From contig CAJSYQ010000020.1 of the NCBI GenBank assembly GCA_910574015.1, forward strand, positions 1 through 63,703: a stretch of 63,703 nt of DNA, in the 5' to 3' direction. Under the pieces are notes generated by a model. That model was given only the letters and a program-made list of their open reading frames with translations, ran no database searches and was not told the origin of the DNA. Made by a program: the position numbers and the translations under genes. Shown here piece after piece: positions 8,269-16,907 of this stretch; position 1 is the stretch's first letter, and each line of letters starts with the position of its first letter. The DNA is from Eubacteriaceae bacterium. Its GTDB lineage: Bacteria; Bacillota; Clostridia; Lachnospirales; Lachnospiraceae.

Positions 8269-8395
8269 GTAAACAATACTTTGTGGATCATATAGAGCAT
8301 TTTTAGTAACTGTAAACTGGTTTTGTACCGCGAAGCTGGCGGGAAGTTAAGGCTATTTTATGTAGCAATCTGGTGTCAGAAAAGCTTATGTGGAT

Positions 8396-9496
8396 ATGAA
8401 AAAGAAATTTTTACCTCTACTGTTAATCGCAGCCTTGGCCTTAAGCGGCTGTACGGCTGGAACGAAGGATTCCTATTCAACAAAAGTAAAGACTAGCGAG
8501 GAGCAGATTCTTTCGTCCACACAGTTTAGTTCAGGAGACGTAGTGAAGGATGTTGGAGGAGCATCAAAAGATAATAAGGAGAAAAAGGATACGGATTCCA
8601 ATGCTGCCCCGGATGCTTCGGGAGAGGCTCCGAATGTATGGTTTATTAATAATGCTAACGGTATTGGATGGTCGGCGGCTCTGACTACGAGTATGAATGA
8701 AACCTTTGATACGGATGCTTATGATTATACCTTTGTGGACGGGCAGGGGAAATTCGAGGTTCAGATTGAAGCGATGAACAATGCCATTGCAGATAAGGCC
8801 GATGTGATCTGTCTTGACCCAATCCAGGAGGATGGCTTTGACGATGTCTTAAAGGCGGCAAAGGAAGCCGGCTGTAAGGTATTTCTTGTAGACCGAAAGG
8901 TGTCAGCAGATGAGAGCCTTTATGAGGGGTGGCTCGGTTCCAACTTTGACCTTGAAGGTGAAAATGCAGGAAAATGGCTGGTAAAACAGGCAAAGGGAAA
9001 GAAGATGAATATTGTGGTACTTCAGGGCGGGAAGGGAGCTTCTGCCCAGATTGGGCGCCATGACGGGTTCAACAGAATTATTAAGAAGAACAAGAATTTC
9101 AAGATCCTTGCTGAGGAGATAGCAGATTTTGATAAAGCAAAGGCGAAGACCCTGATGGCAAAGTATCTGAAAAAATATGGAAATAAAATCGATGTGATCG
9201 TGACCCACAATGATACGATGTGTTATGGAGTAATAGAGACTTTGAAGGAAAAAAATATCGATCCGAACAAATACATAATCATTTCTTTTGACGGAGAGGC
9301 AGAGGTATTTAAGCTGATGGTGGATAATGCAAAAGTCGATCTGTGTGTGGAATGTAATCCTCTTCTTGGTCCGGCTACTGAAAAATTAGTTGCAAAAATG
9401 GTTGCCGGTGAGAAAATAGACAAAACGAATTATGTAGACGAGGGTGTATTTACGGCAGATATGGCGGCAAAGGAGCTTCCAAACCGTCAGTATTAA
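8396..9496 (+). CDS. Sugar-binding lipoprotein (periplasmic-binding fold)
   Basis: 366 aa. Lipoprotein signal with lipobox ALSGC (Cys-19), then a 60-residue Ser/Asp/Lys linker, then a two-lobed binding domain of the ribose/galactose-binding type. Visible elements are VWFINNANGIGWSAALT, a Q..AMNNAIADKADVICLDP segment, VVLQGGKGASAQIGRHDGF and VIVTHNDTMCYGVIETL. The family binds a sugar and hands it to an ABC importer or a chemoreceptor. No permease or ATPase gene is nearby; the next gene is a chemoreceptor. ATG 8396 (MKKK) is preferred to the in-frame GTG at 8390. Neither has a good Shine-Dalgarno sequence. Confidence 0.9.
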   Translation: MKKKFLPLLLIAALALSGCTAGTKDSYSTKVKTSEEQILSSTQFSSGDVVKDVGGASKDNKEKKDTDSNAAPDASGEAPNVWFINNANGIGWSAALTTSMNETFDTDAYDYTFVDGQGKFEVQIEAMNNAIADKADVICLDPIQEDGFDDVLKAAKEAGCKVFLVDRKVSADESLYEGWLGSNFDLEGENAGKWLVKQAKGKKMNIVVLQGGKGASAQIGRHDGFNRIIKKNKNFKILAEEIADFDKAKAKTLMAKYLKKYGNKIDVIVTHNDTMCYGVIETLKEKNIDPNKYIIISFDGEAEVFKLMVDNAKVDLCVECNPLLGPATEKLVAKMVAGEKIDKTNYVDEGVFTADMAAKELPNRQY

Positions 9497-9502
9497 ACAG
9501 AA

Positions 9503-9522
9503 AATGCCTGCGGGAGCAGGCA
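9503..9522 (+). promoter_or_regulatory. Intercistronic hairpin
   Basis: ATGCCTGC pairs with GCAGGCAT around a GGGA loop, with no T tract. It lies 7 nt after the binding-protein stop codon. Such a hairpin could protect the upstream mRNA and give the binding protein higher expression than the receptor. Confidence 0.5.
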
Positions 9523-9550
9523 TCACCAGACATGAAAGTAGGTGTATTGA

Positions 9551-11605
9551 TTGCGAAATAAAAAGAATATCGCGGATTCTGAAAGGAAGGCCGGAAAAAT
9601 ATCTTTTACTTTCCTGAATCCTGTAAAAAGTGTAATTGCCCGGGGGTATTATACGGCACTGCTGTCTATTATTGTTATACTGATTGCCTCTTATCTGACT
9701 ACGATTCCCGGCGCAAGAAGCTCCCTGTCAGACCAGGCGGAAAATAATATGCTGGATCTGTCCCAGTCATACATAAAGATTTTGGAAGCCAGGATCAGTG
9801 CCATCAACAATACAGCAGAATATATGAACACAGATGGTGATTTCTACAGCTGTTTGATACAGGGTGGTGAGCCCTCCCTGATCACGGCGAATCTGAAATC
9901 CTTTATCAAAGATAATCCAAGCTATCTGTCAGCTGCTGTGTATGACAAGGATGGCAAATTTGTCACGGCTTCGGAGGATGGTTATTCCCAGGACAGCAAT
10001 CCATATTATGTAAATGCTGCTTTATCCATGCGCCAGCCGATGCAGAGTGACTATCTTAAGGCGGGTGATGAGCACTGCATTGTTTGTGCCGTGCCATTGA
10101 TCAATGCGAACACTCTATTTGGCTGTGTCGCCATCACGGTTCCCGTGGAGAGCTTTACCTCTGAGCTTGCTTCTGTTAAACTGCAGAATACGGAATCTAG
10201 CTTTGCCTACCTGATCACTCCGCTGGGGTACATTATATATCATCCAGACATGGAATATATTGGTCAGATTACGGGAGAAGAGATCATACGTGATCAGATC
10301 ACCCAGGGCAATGTAGTATCGGCAGTGGTTCACTTTGATTATGAGGGAGAGAAAATAGCGGGTCTGGCAACCTCCACAACAAACGGCTGGACCTTGATCA
10401 TACAGGCGGACAAGAGCGAGCTTCTGGAACCTGTCAATGATACCGCGGTAAAATCCATAGTTATCTGCATACTTATTGCCATAGTTGTGTCGATCTTTGC
10501 GTATCTTGCCATATACGTGTTCCTGCGTCCGATCGCCCAGATGACGAAGGAGATCACGAGCATTTCCTCTCTGGACTTCCGATCGACAAAAGCCATTGAT
10601 AAGCTCACCAGGGAACAGACGGAGATCGGCACGATGGCAAGAGAGATTAAAAAGATGCATGGCAGCATCAAGAACGTAATCAGCGATCTGGATGAGGTCA
10701 CAGAAAAAATCAGTTCGGGAAGTACTGCGCTTGGTGAGATCGCCGCCAGCCTTACCGATTGCTCCTCTGAAAATTCTGCGGTATCGGAGGAACTGGCAGC
10801 CGGTGTAGAACAGACTACAAATACGGTGAACGCCATTAAGGGTGAGGTTGATACCATTAAGAGCCGGACGGTGGAAATCAACAGACAGTCAAATGATACC
10901 ATTCAGCTTTCGGATGCGATCATGGAACGTGCCACCAGCGCCAGACAGTCGGCAGCACATTCTGCCGATACGACGCGCAATATGTACAGCATGGTGAGCG
11001 TAGAAGCTCGTGCTGCGTTAGAGCAGTCTAAGGCGGTATCAAAGATCAATGATCTGACGAAAAATATTCTTGATATTGCCGAACAGACCTCCCTTCTTGC
11101 ACTAAATGCCAATATAGAGGCGGCAAAATCCGGTAAATATGGAAAGGGCTTTGCCGTTGTGGCAAAAGAGATCAGTAAGCTTGCCGAACAATCATCCGAT
11201 ACGGCAAACAATATCAGTACTATTATTACGGAAGTGACTGCGGCTGTAAATAATATTGATTCCTGTCTGACAAAGACCCTTGAATTTATGGATGTATCGG
11301 TTATGAAAGATTATGACAGCTTCACCGAGATCAGCAATACTTATCATGAGGACGCCAGATCCTTCCAGTCCACTCTGGAGGAGATCACGCATTCCCTTAA
11401 GAGTCTGGAACTGGCGACAAATGATATTGCCATGGCGATTACGGGAATGACAGAAACCATCAATGAATCTTCGGATGGCATTGTGACCATTGCCAACAGG
11501 TCAGGTGAGGTTGTGAATTTATCTGACAATACGTATAATCAGGTGAAGTTAAATGGTGAGATGGCTGATACCTTACAGGGGATCGTGGATAAATTTAAAC
11601 TGTAG
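9551..11605 (+). CDS. Methyl-accepting chemotaxis protein with dCache-type sensor
   Basis: 684 aa with a TTG start; a loose AGGTG ribosome site precedes it. Membrane segment at 34-51, extracellular double-Cache-like sensor at about 55-295 (SAAVYDKDGKFVTASEDG, AYLITPLGYIIYHP), second membrane segment at about 302-326, HAMP to about 380, then the long cytoplasmic signalling coiled coil. The kinase-binding tip EQTSLLALNANIEAAKSG sits near 508. The family controls CheA and so motility or related outputs. No CheR-docking pentapeptide is present at the end. It shares a transcript with the sugar-binding lipoprotein, which suggests the lipoprotein presents the ligand to it. Confidence 0.93.
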   Translation: MRNKKNIADSERKAGKISFTFLNPVKSVIARGYYTALLSIIVILIASYLTTIPGARSSLSDQAENNMLDLSQSYIKILEARISAINNTAEYMNTDGDFYSCLIQGGEPSLITANLKSFIKDNPSYLSAAVYDKDGKFVTASEDGYSQDSNPYYVNAALSMRQPMQSDYLKAGDEHCIVCAVPLINANTLFGCVAITVPVESFTSELASVKLQNTESSFAYLITPLGYIIYHPDMEYIGQITGEEIIRDQITQGNVVSAVVHFDYEGEKIAGLATSTTNGWTLIIQADKSELLEPVNDTAVKSIVICILIAIVVSIFAYLAIYVFLRPIAQMTKEITSISSLDFRSTKAIDKLTREQTEIGTMAREIKKMHGSIKNVISDLDEVTEKISSGSTALGEIAASLTDCSSENSAVSEELAAGVEQTTNTVNAIKGEVDTIKSRTVEINRQSNDTIQLSDAIMERATSARQSAAHSADTTRNMYSMVSVEARAALEQSKAVSKINDLTKNILDIAEQTSLLALNANIEAAKSGKYGKGFAVVAKEISKLAEQSSDTANNISTIITEVTAAVNNIDSCLTKTLEFMDVSVMKDYDSFTEISNTYHEDARSFQSTLEEITHSLKSLELATNDIAMAITGMTETINESSDGIVTIANRSGEVVNLSDNTYNQVKLNGEMADTLQGIVDKFKL

Positions 11606-11656
11606 ATTCCTTCAACGGCACGAATTTAAACACGCCATAGGTACATTGTTAGGACT

Positions 11657-11701
11657 CTCCCATATCTGCATCGTATATTGAATGCGGATATGGGAGTTTT
11701 T
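11657..11701 (+). terminator. Rho-independent terminator of the chemoreceptor operon
   Basis: Strong 15-bp near-perfect stem, 11657-11671 with 11682-11696 (one mismatch), followed by TTTTT. Confidence 0.9.
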
Positions 11702-11704
11702 ATC

Positions 11705-11733
11705 TTTTCATCTTTCCATTGTCATGCTATAAT
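11705..11733 (+). promoter_or_regulatory. Promoter of aroB
   Basis: TTTTCA (11705-11710), a 17-nt spacer with extended TGC, and TATAAT (11728-11733). The predicted start near 11740 makes the upstream GTG at 11747 an unlikely start codon for aroB. Confidence 0.65.
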
Positions 11734-11806
11734 CAGGTGAGGAGCAGTGAGATGCTTAGGAATTGGATGCCATTGGAAAATAGCAGAAATAGAGAGGAAA
11801 ATGGAG

Positions 11807-12919
11807 ATGAGCAATTTTCGGGTAGAACTCAAAAAGGTAGTAGATGATTCTTATGATGTACAGATTGGCAGGGATTTAATTTCCGACCTTGTGGCGGATT
11901 TAAAAAATGGTCTGGCAGGAGGAATTAGTAAATTTGCCGTTATCACAGATTCCACAGTGGAACCGCTCTATGGTATCCCGGTGCATACGGCCCTGCGGGA
12001 GGCGGGCTATGCTGCAGATCTTTTTGTATTTCCAGCGGGGGAGAAGAGTAAAGTCCGTGCTACTAAGGAGATGCTGGAGGATGCCATGCTGGCGAAGGAA
12101 TACCGCCGGGACTGCTGTGTCATCGCGGTGGGAGGGGGCGTGGTAACCGATCTTGCAGGGTTCCTTGCCGGCACATTCGGGCGCGGCGTGCCATTTATCA
12201 ATTATGCCACAACCCTTCTTTCTGCGGCAGATGCTTCGATTGGTGGTAAAACAGCGGTGGACACAGAGCTTGCCACCAATCTGATCGGACTGATCTATCA
12301 GCCGCTCAAGGTGTATGTGGATATTGATACATGGAAGACGCTGCCGGAGAAGCAATTGGTGAACGGCCTGGCGGAGACAATAAAACATGCCTGTCTTGCC
12401 GATCGGGAATTATTTCAGTATCTGGAGGAACACAGTCAGGACATCCTTGCCTGTGACCCGGCGGCATGTACGTATATATCAGAACATAACTGTGAGGTTA
12501 AATATAAAGTTGTGATGAAGGATGAAAAGGAAAAAAATCTGCGGGAGATTCTGAATCTGGGACATACCGTAGGGCGTGCCATCGAGACCGTTAGTCAGTA
12601 CAGGCTTCTGCATGGTGAGGCAGTCGCCATCGGTATGGCGGCACAGACCCTATTGGGGTGCAAATGCGGTTATCTGACAAAAGAGGAATGCCACCGGGTT
12701 ATAAGTCTGATGGAAAAGACAGGTCTTCCTGTGGCAGTTCCAGAGTATATTGACAGGGAGAGTCTTGTGCGGAAGCTGTATACTGACAAGAAGGTAAGGG
12801 ATGGGAAACTGCGTTTTGTATTCCAAAAGGGAATAGGAGACGTAATGACATTTGGTGAGGAAGTGTATGCAAGAGAGGTGCCGGAGGATGAGATCCGGGC
12901 AATTATAAAGACTATGTGA
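11807..12919 (+). CDS. aroB: 3-dehydroquinate synthase
   Basis: 370 aa, normal length. Second step of the shikimate pathway, turning DAHP into 3-dehydroquinate with NAD and a divalent metal. Signatures: the NAD-binding GGGVVTDLAGFLAGTFGRG region, DASIGGKTAVD, and metal ligands in NGLAETIKHA (Glu), LNLGHTVGRAIE (His) and LLHGEAVAIGM (His). The ATG at 11807 (MSNFRVEL) follows AGAGAGG at 11791-11797. The in-frame ATG at 11801 and GTG at 11747 are less likely. The pathway's first enzyme is at 46373-47401 in this window but is not linked to it. Confidence 0.96.
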   Translation: MSNFRVELKKVVDDSYDVQIGRDLISDLVADLKNGLAGGISKFAVITDSTVEPLYGIPVHTALREAGYAADLFVFPAGEKSKVRATKEMLEDAMLAKEYRRDCCVIAVGGGVVTDLAGFLAGTFGRGVPFINYATTLLSAADASIGGKTAVDTELATNLIGLIYQPLKVYVDIDTWKTLPEKQLVNGLAETIKHACLADRELFQYLEEHSQDILACDPAACTYISEHNCEVKYKVVMKDEKEKNLREILNLGHTVGRAIETVSQYRLLHGEAVAIGMAAQTLLGCKCGYLTKEECHRVISLMEKTGLPVAVPEYIDRESLVRKLYTDKKVRDGKLRFVFQKGIGDVMTFGEEVYAREVPEDEIRAIIKTM

Positions 12920-12936
12920 AGGAGGGATGCGGGAAT

Positions 12937-13491
12937 ATGCTATTGGCAATTATTATTATGGCTGCTGCTATGATCCTTATCTTGATTTTTATTGTCTGTT
13001 ACAATAAACTTGTACGACAAAAAATAATGGTTGAAGAAGCTTTTTCTACTATGGATGTATATCTTCGAAAGAGATTTGATCTGATTCCTAATCTGGTGGA
13101 GACCGTGAAGGAGTACGCGAGACACGAAGAGGCCGCATTATCTCAAATAACTTCCCTTAGAAACCGGAGTTACAGTAATATGTCTGCGGAGGAGAAGCTT
13201 GCTAATAGTGAGGCGATCTCTCAGGTTGTTCCTAAAGTTATGGCGCTGGCGGAGAGTTACCCTGATCTGAAGGCAAACCATAATTTTATGGAGCTGGGTG
13301 CACAGCTGGAAAAAGTAGAAAATGATATAGCGAATGCGAGAAAGTATTATAACGGTGCGGTAAAGAAATATAATACGACAGTGCAGACAATTCCTGCTAA
13401 TATTGTTGCAGGGCTGTTTCATTTTCAGAATAAACCAATGTTTCAAGTGGACAGTGAGCAGGAAAGGAACAATGTGCAGGTGAAATTTTAA
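12937..13491 (+). CDS. LemA family membrane protein
   Basis: 184 aa. N-terminal membrane anchor (1-24), then the LemA helical domain: YNKLVRQKIMVEEAFSTMDV, LRKRFDLIPNLVETVKEY, ENDIANARKYYNGAVKKYN, and an ending with FQVDSEQERNNVQVKF. Its biochemical role is not established; LemA proteins commonly pair with a DUF2207 membrane protein, as here. AAGGAGG at 12919-12925 lies 11 nt before this ATG, which I prefer to the GTG at 12916 that overlaps aroB. The next gene overlaps it by one base (TAATG), so the two are coupled. Confidence 0.93.
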   Translation: MLLAIIIMAAAMILILIFIVCYNKLVRQKIMVEEAFSTMDVYLRKRFDLIPNLVETVKEYARHEEAALSQITSLRNRSYSNMSAEEKLANSEAISQVVPKVMALAESYPDLKANHNFMELGAQLEKVENDIANARKYYNGAVKKYNTTVQTIPANIVAGLFHFQNKPMFQVDSEQERNNVQVKF

Positions 13492-15341
13492 TGAAAAGAT
13501 TAATTCAGATTTTTGTATTCTCACTTTTGATTGCTTTTTCAACAGCCCCTTCCGTCAATGCTGGTGTGGGTGATTTTACCATTGAAGGCTATCATGTGGA
13601 TATAAAGGTGACGGCGCAGAACACCTACCGGATTCAGGAGACAATTCAAGTGAATTTTCCTGGACAGAGACATGGTATCTACCGTGATATCCCACTGGTG
13701 AATACAGTCCGGCGCAAGGATGGGAGCAGTGACAGGATCGTTGCCAGGATTGAGAATATCCGGTGTGAGGAAAAATATTCCACCTCCCGGGAGGGGGACA
13801 GCTGCCGGATTCAGATTGGAGACAAGGATGTCAGGATCACAGGAGATAAGGAATATCGCATTTCCTACGACTATGTTATGGGGAATGATGTGCTGAAGGA
13901 GAAGGATGAATTTTATTTTAATGTGATTGGGATGAATTGGGAGACGATCATAAAAAATGTGACCTTCTCCATTGAGATGCCAAAGGAGTTTGATGTGGGG
14001 CAGCTCGGTATGTCTTGGGGCAGATATGGTTCTGACCAGTATGAGGGATTGTTTTATACCTTGGAGGGAAACACGATTCACGGGCAGCTTTCCCATGACA
14101 TTATTCTTAGAGCAGGACAGGGTGTGACAGTCCGTATTCTTCTGCCGGAGGGGTATTTTGAACGGGCAGAGACAGTACCGTGGGCAGCGTTTGGTGCGAT
14201 TTTCTACAGCTTTCTGGCAATGGGCCTGGCACTGCTTCTCTGGTATCTGTACGGACGGGATGATCCTGTGGTGGAGACAGTGGAATTTCACGCGCCGGAT
14301 GGCCTGAACAGTGTAGATCTTGCTTTTACCTATCACGGCATGCTGAGCACCACGGATGTGACTTCCCTGATCGTATATCTGGCACAGAAGGGATATATTG
14401 AGATTCAGGAGGGGACGGACAGGAGAAAGAAAGAATTTACGCTGGTCCGGAAAAAACCATACGATGGCACAGATCCGGTGGAACGCGTCTTTATGGAGGG
14501 ATTATTCCGTTCTGGAAATACCGTGGGCAGAAAAGATCTGGAAAATAAATTTTATAAGACGGTAAATCAAATTGTATCTATGGTGGACAATAAGAAGAAC
14601 CGGCAGAAGATTTTTTATGCCAATTCCATCAATAAGGGCTGGATTTTATGGATCCTTGCCCTTGCTGGTTTTCTGCTTGCCGGCTTCCTGCCGGTATATC
14701 GGTACGAATACAGCTTTCTTTATGGCATCGTTGCCTCAGGTGGAATTGGGTTTCTCTTTACCCTTGCCTTTTCCGCTCTGTTCACACCGGGAAAAATGGT
14801 GGGGAGGATTGCACTTTTTGTGATACTCTTTGTGCCGGGAATCATAACGGGTGTAATGTTTCTCTATGAACCGCTTCTGTTTGCTGGAGTCTGGTATCCG
14901 GTATCTTATGTTCTCGCCATAGCGGCCAGCGGGGTAATTATGTTTTTTGGCGCTTATATGTCCAAACGGACAGAATATGGCAGTGTAATGCTGGGACGGA
15001 TCCAGGGCTTTAAAAACTTTCTGGAGATGGCGGAGAAGGAGCGCCTGGAAGCGATGGTAGCTGAAAATCCCCAGTATTTCTATGAAATCCTGCCCTATAC
15101 TTATGTGCTGGGGATTTCTGATAAATGGATGAAGAAATTTGAATCCATTGCTGTGGAACCCCCCACATGGTATGAGAGCAGCAGTCATTCCGCTTTTAAT
15201 GTCATTATGTTTCACAGCTTTATGAGGTCGACTATGACATCGGCTTCATCCGCCATGGTCTCATCGCCCAATTCCAGCGGTGGAAGCGGAGGCGGCTTCT
15301 CTGGCGGCGGAAGCGGGGGAGGAGGCGGCGGAAGCTGGTAA
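13491..15341 (+). CDS. DUF2207 family membrane protein with glycine-rich tail
   Basis: 616 aa. Signal peptide 1-24 (SVNAG), then an extracytoplasmic DUF2207 domain (about 28-225; FPGQRHGIYRDIPL). A membrane helix follows near 225-250, a cytoplasmic stretch with ..STTDVTSLIVYLAQKGYIEI, then further membrane helices at about 386-480. The tail is Ser/Gly-rich and ends GGGSGGGGGGSW, the typical ending for this family. Function unknown. It is translationally coupled to the LemA gene, and the pair is the usual arrangement in Firmicutes. Confidence 0.92.
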   Translation: MKRLIQIFVFSLLIAFSTAPSVNAGVGDFTIEGYHVDIKVTAQNTYRIQETIQVNFPGQRHGIYRDIPLVNTVRRKDGSSDRIVARIENIRCEEKYSTSREGDSCRIQIGDKDVRITGDKEYRISYDYVMGNDVLKEKDEFYFNVIGMNWETIIKNVTFSIEMPKEFDVGQLGMSWGRYGSDQYEGLFYTLEGNTIHGQLSHDIILRAGQGVTVRILLPEGYFERAETVPWAAFGAIFYSFLAMGLALLLWYLYGRDDPVVETVEFHAPDGLNSVDLAFTYHGMLSTTDVTSLIVYLAQKGYIEIQEGTDRRKKEFTLVRKKPYDGTDPVERVFMEGLFRSGNTVGRKDLENKFYKTVNQIVSMVDNKKNRQKIFYANSINKGWILWILALAGFLLAGFLPVYRYEYSFLYGIVASGGIGFLFTLAFSALFTPGKMVGRIALFVILFVPGIITGVMFLYEPLLFAGVWYPVSYVLAIAASGVIMFFGAYMSKRTEYGSVMLGRIQGFKNFLEMAEKERLEAMVAENPQYFYEILPYTYVLGISDKWMKKFESIAVEPPTWYESSSHSAFNVIMFHSFMRSTMTSASSAMVSSPNSSGGSGGGFSGGGSGGGGGGSW

Positions 15342-15416
15342 AAGAGCGCGGATGGCAGCGATGGAACAATTGACTGGCACAGCCTGGTACAAATATTCAG
15401 TGAATGGAGGTTGAAA

Positions 15417-16082
15417 ATGAAGGAGATCGAGATACAAAATTTATTTGATATGACGAAAACAATTGCGGCAGGGCTCTTTGAGGGAAAGACCTATCCCTTC
15501 GAAGTTCTTCCGGAAATAAGCGGTTTTATCGAGGAACTGGGCAGGACGCTTCCAGAAGACAGGTATGAAAGGCGGGGTGACAATGTGTGGATCGCCAAAA
15601 GCGCCGTTGTGGCACCGACTGCTTATATCAACGGTCCGGTGATTATTGATGAGGAGGCGGAGATCCGCCACTGTGCGTTTATCCGGGGCAGTGCCATTGT
15701 GGGAAAGCATGCGGTAGTGGGAAATTCCACGGAATTAAAGAATGTGATCCTTTTTGATAACGTTCAGGTGCCCCATTATAATTATGTAGGGGATTCCATT
15801 CTTGGCTATAAATCCCATATGGGGGCAGGCTCCATCACTTCCAATGTAAAATCCGATAAGACACTGGTGGAGGTAAAGGTGCACGGAACGCCCATACAGA
15901 CAGGACTAAAGAAAGTAGGTGCCATACTGGGAGATCAGGTGGAGGTGGGATGCGGAAGCATTTTGAATCCAGGCTCTGTCATTGGTGCAAATACCAATAT
16001 CTATCCCCTGTCCAGTGTGCGTGGCTATGTCCCGGGAGGAAGTATTTATAAGACCCGGGGAGAGATCGCAGAAAAGCAGTGA
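15417..16082 (+). CDS. Left-handed beta-helix nucleotidyl/acyltransferase-like protein (GlmU C-terminal type)
   Basis: 221 aa. After a short helical N-terminus, hexapeptide repeats form a left-handed beta-helix: VWIAKSAVVAPTAYINGPV, IRHCAFIRGSAIVGKHAVVG, then AILGDQVEVGCGSILNPGSV. Proteins of this length in Clostridia are often annotated as UDP-GlcNAc pyrophosphorylase, but the uridyltransferase domain of GlmU is absent. Sugar-nucleotide acyl or acetyl transfer is the safer reading. GGAGG at 15406-15410 places the start at ATG 15417 rather than TTG 15411. Confidence 0.8.
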   Translation: MKEIEIQNLFDMTKTIAAGLFEGKTYPFEVLPEISGFIEELGRTLPEDRYERRGDNVWIAKSAVVAPTAYINGPVIIDEEAEIRHCAFIRGSAIVGKHAVVGNSTELKNVILFDNVQVPHYNYVGDSILGYKSHMGAGSITSNVKSDKTLVEVKVHGTPIQTGLKKVGAILGDQVEVGCGSILNPGSVIGANTNIYPLSSVRGYVPGGSIYKTRGEIAEKQ

Positions 16083-16109
16083 AAACAGTAACTTGGCCGT
16101 CGTCAAACA

Positions 16110-16138
16110 TTGACAAATATGTCAAAATATTGTATCAT
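16110..16138 (+). promoter_or_regulatory. Promoter of the NifU-like/GGGtGRT operon
   Basis: TTGACA (16110-16115), a 17-nt spacer and TATCAT (16133-16138), 40 nt before the start codon. Confidence 0.8.
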
Positions 16139-16177
16139 TTTGGTTAGTTTGAACAATAATCTGAAAGGAGTTACGAC

Positions 16178-16888
16178 ATGATTTATTCACAAGAAGTAGA
16201 AAACATGTGCCCGGTTGCTCAGGGTGTTCATCACGGCTGTGCACCGATTCCAGAAGAGGCAAAATGGGTACAGGCAAAAGAAGTTAAAGATATTTCCGGT
16301 TTTACACATGGTGTGGGCTGGTGTGCCCCACAGCAGGGTGCCTGCAAACTGTCGCTGAATGTCAAGGAGGGGATCATCCAGGAGGCTCTGGTGGAGACCA
16401 TCGGCTGCTCCGGCATGACACATTCCGCTGCTATGGCGTCCGAAATTCTTCCTGGCCTGACAGTGATGGAGGCATTGAATACGGACCTTGTGTGCGATGC
16501 CATCAATACAGCTATGAGAGAGCTTTTCCTGCAGATCGTATATGGACGCAGCCAGAGCGCATTCTCTGAGGATGGCCTGGCAGTCGGTGCGGGACTGGAG
16601 GATCTTGGAAAAGGTCTCCGCTCTCAGGTTGGAACAATGTATGGAACTCTGAAAAAGGGTCCCCGTTATCTGGAGATGGCTGAGGGCTATGTAACAGGCA
16701 TCGCACTGGATGCGGATGATCTTATCATTGGCTATAAGTTTGTAAGCCTTGGCAAAATGACGGACTTCATCAAAAAAGGCGACGATCCCAACACTGCTTA
16801 TGAGAAAGCCTGTGGACAGTACGGCCGTGTAGATGATGCTGTGAAGATCATTGACCCAAGAACAGACGAAGTATTGGAAAGCAAATAA
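16178..16888 (+). CDS. NifU-like iron-sulfur scaffold-type protein (partner of GGGtGRT protein)
   Basis: 236 aa. GAAAGGAG precedes the ATG. A cysteine-rich N-terminus (Cys-11 and Cys-21 in MCPVAQGVHHGC) leads into a fold resembling the NifU/IscU scaffold, with VGWCAPQQGAC and ETIGCSGMTHSAAMASE segments. The C-terminal third (PRYLEMAEGYVTGIALD onward) is not part of standard NifU. The family pairs with the GGGtGRT protein in anaerobic Firmicutes, and its role is not established. Iron-sulfur binding is inferred from the Cys pattern. Only 19 nt separate it from the next gene. Confidence 0.78.
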   Translation: MIYSQEVENMCPVAQGVHHGCAPIPEEAKWVQAKEVKDISGFTHGVGWCAPQQGACKLSLNVKEGIIQEALVETIGCSGMTHSAAMASEILPGLTVMEALNTDLVCDAINTAMRELFLQIVYGRSQSAFSEDGLAVGAGLEDLGKGLRSQVGTMYGTLKKGPRYLEMAEGYVTGIALDADDLIIGYKFVSLGKMTDFIKKGDDPNTAYEKACGQYGRVDDAVKIIDPRTDEVLESK

Positions 16889-16907
16889 ATAGAGGAGGAA
16901 AAAAATA

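Noticed and set aside
8275-8395. Cyclic-di-GMP (GEMM) or other known riboswitch before the chemoreceptor operon
   Set aside because: I compared the leader with the GEMM-I, c-di-GMP-II, SAM, TPP, glycine and ZTP signatures I remember and found no convincing match.
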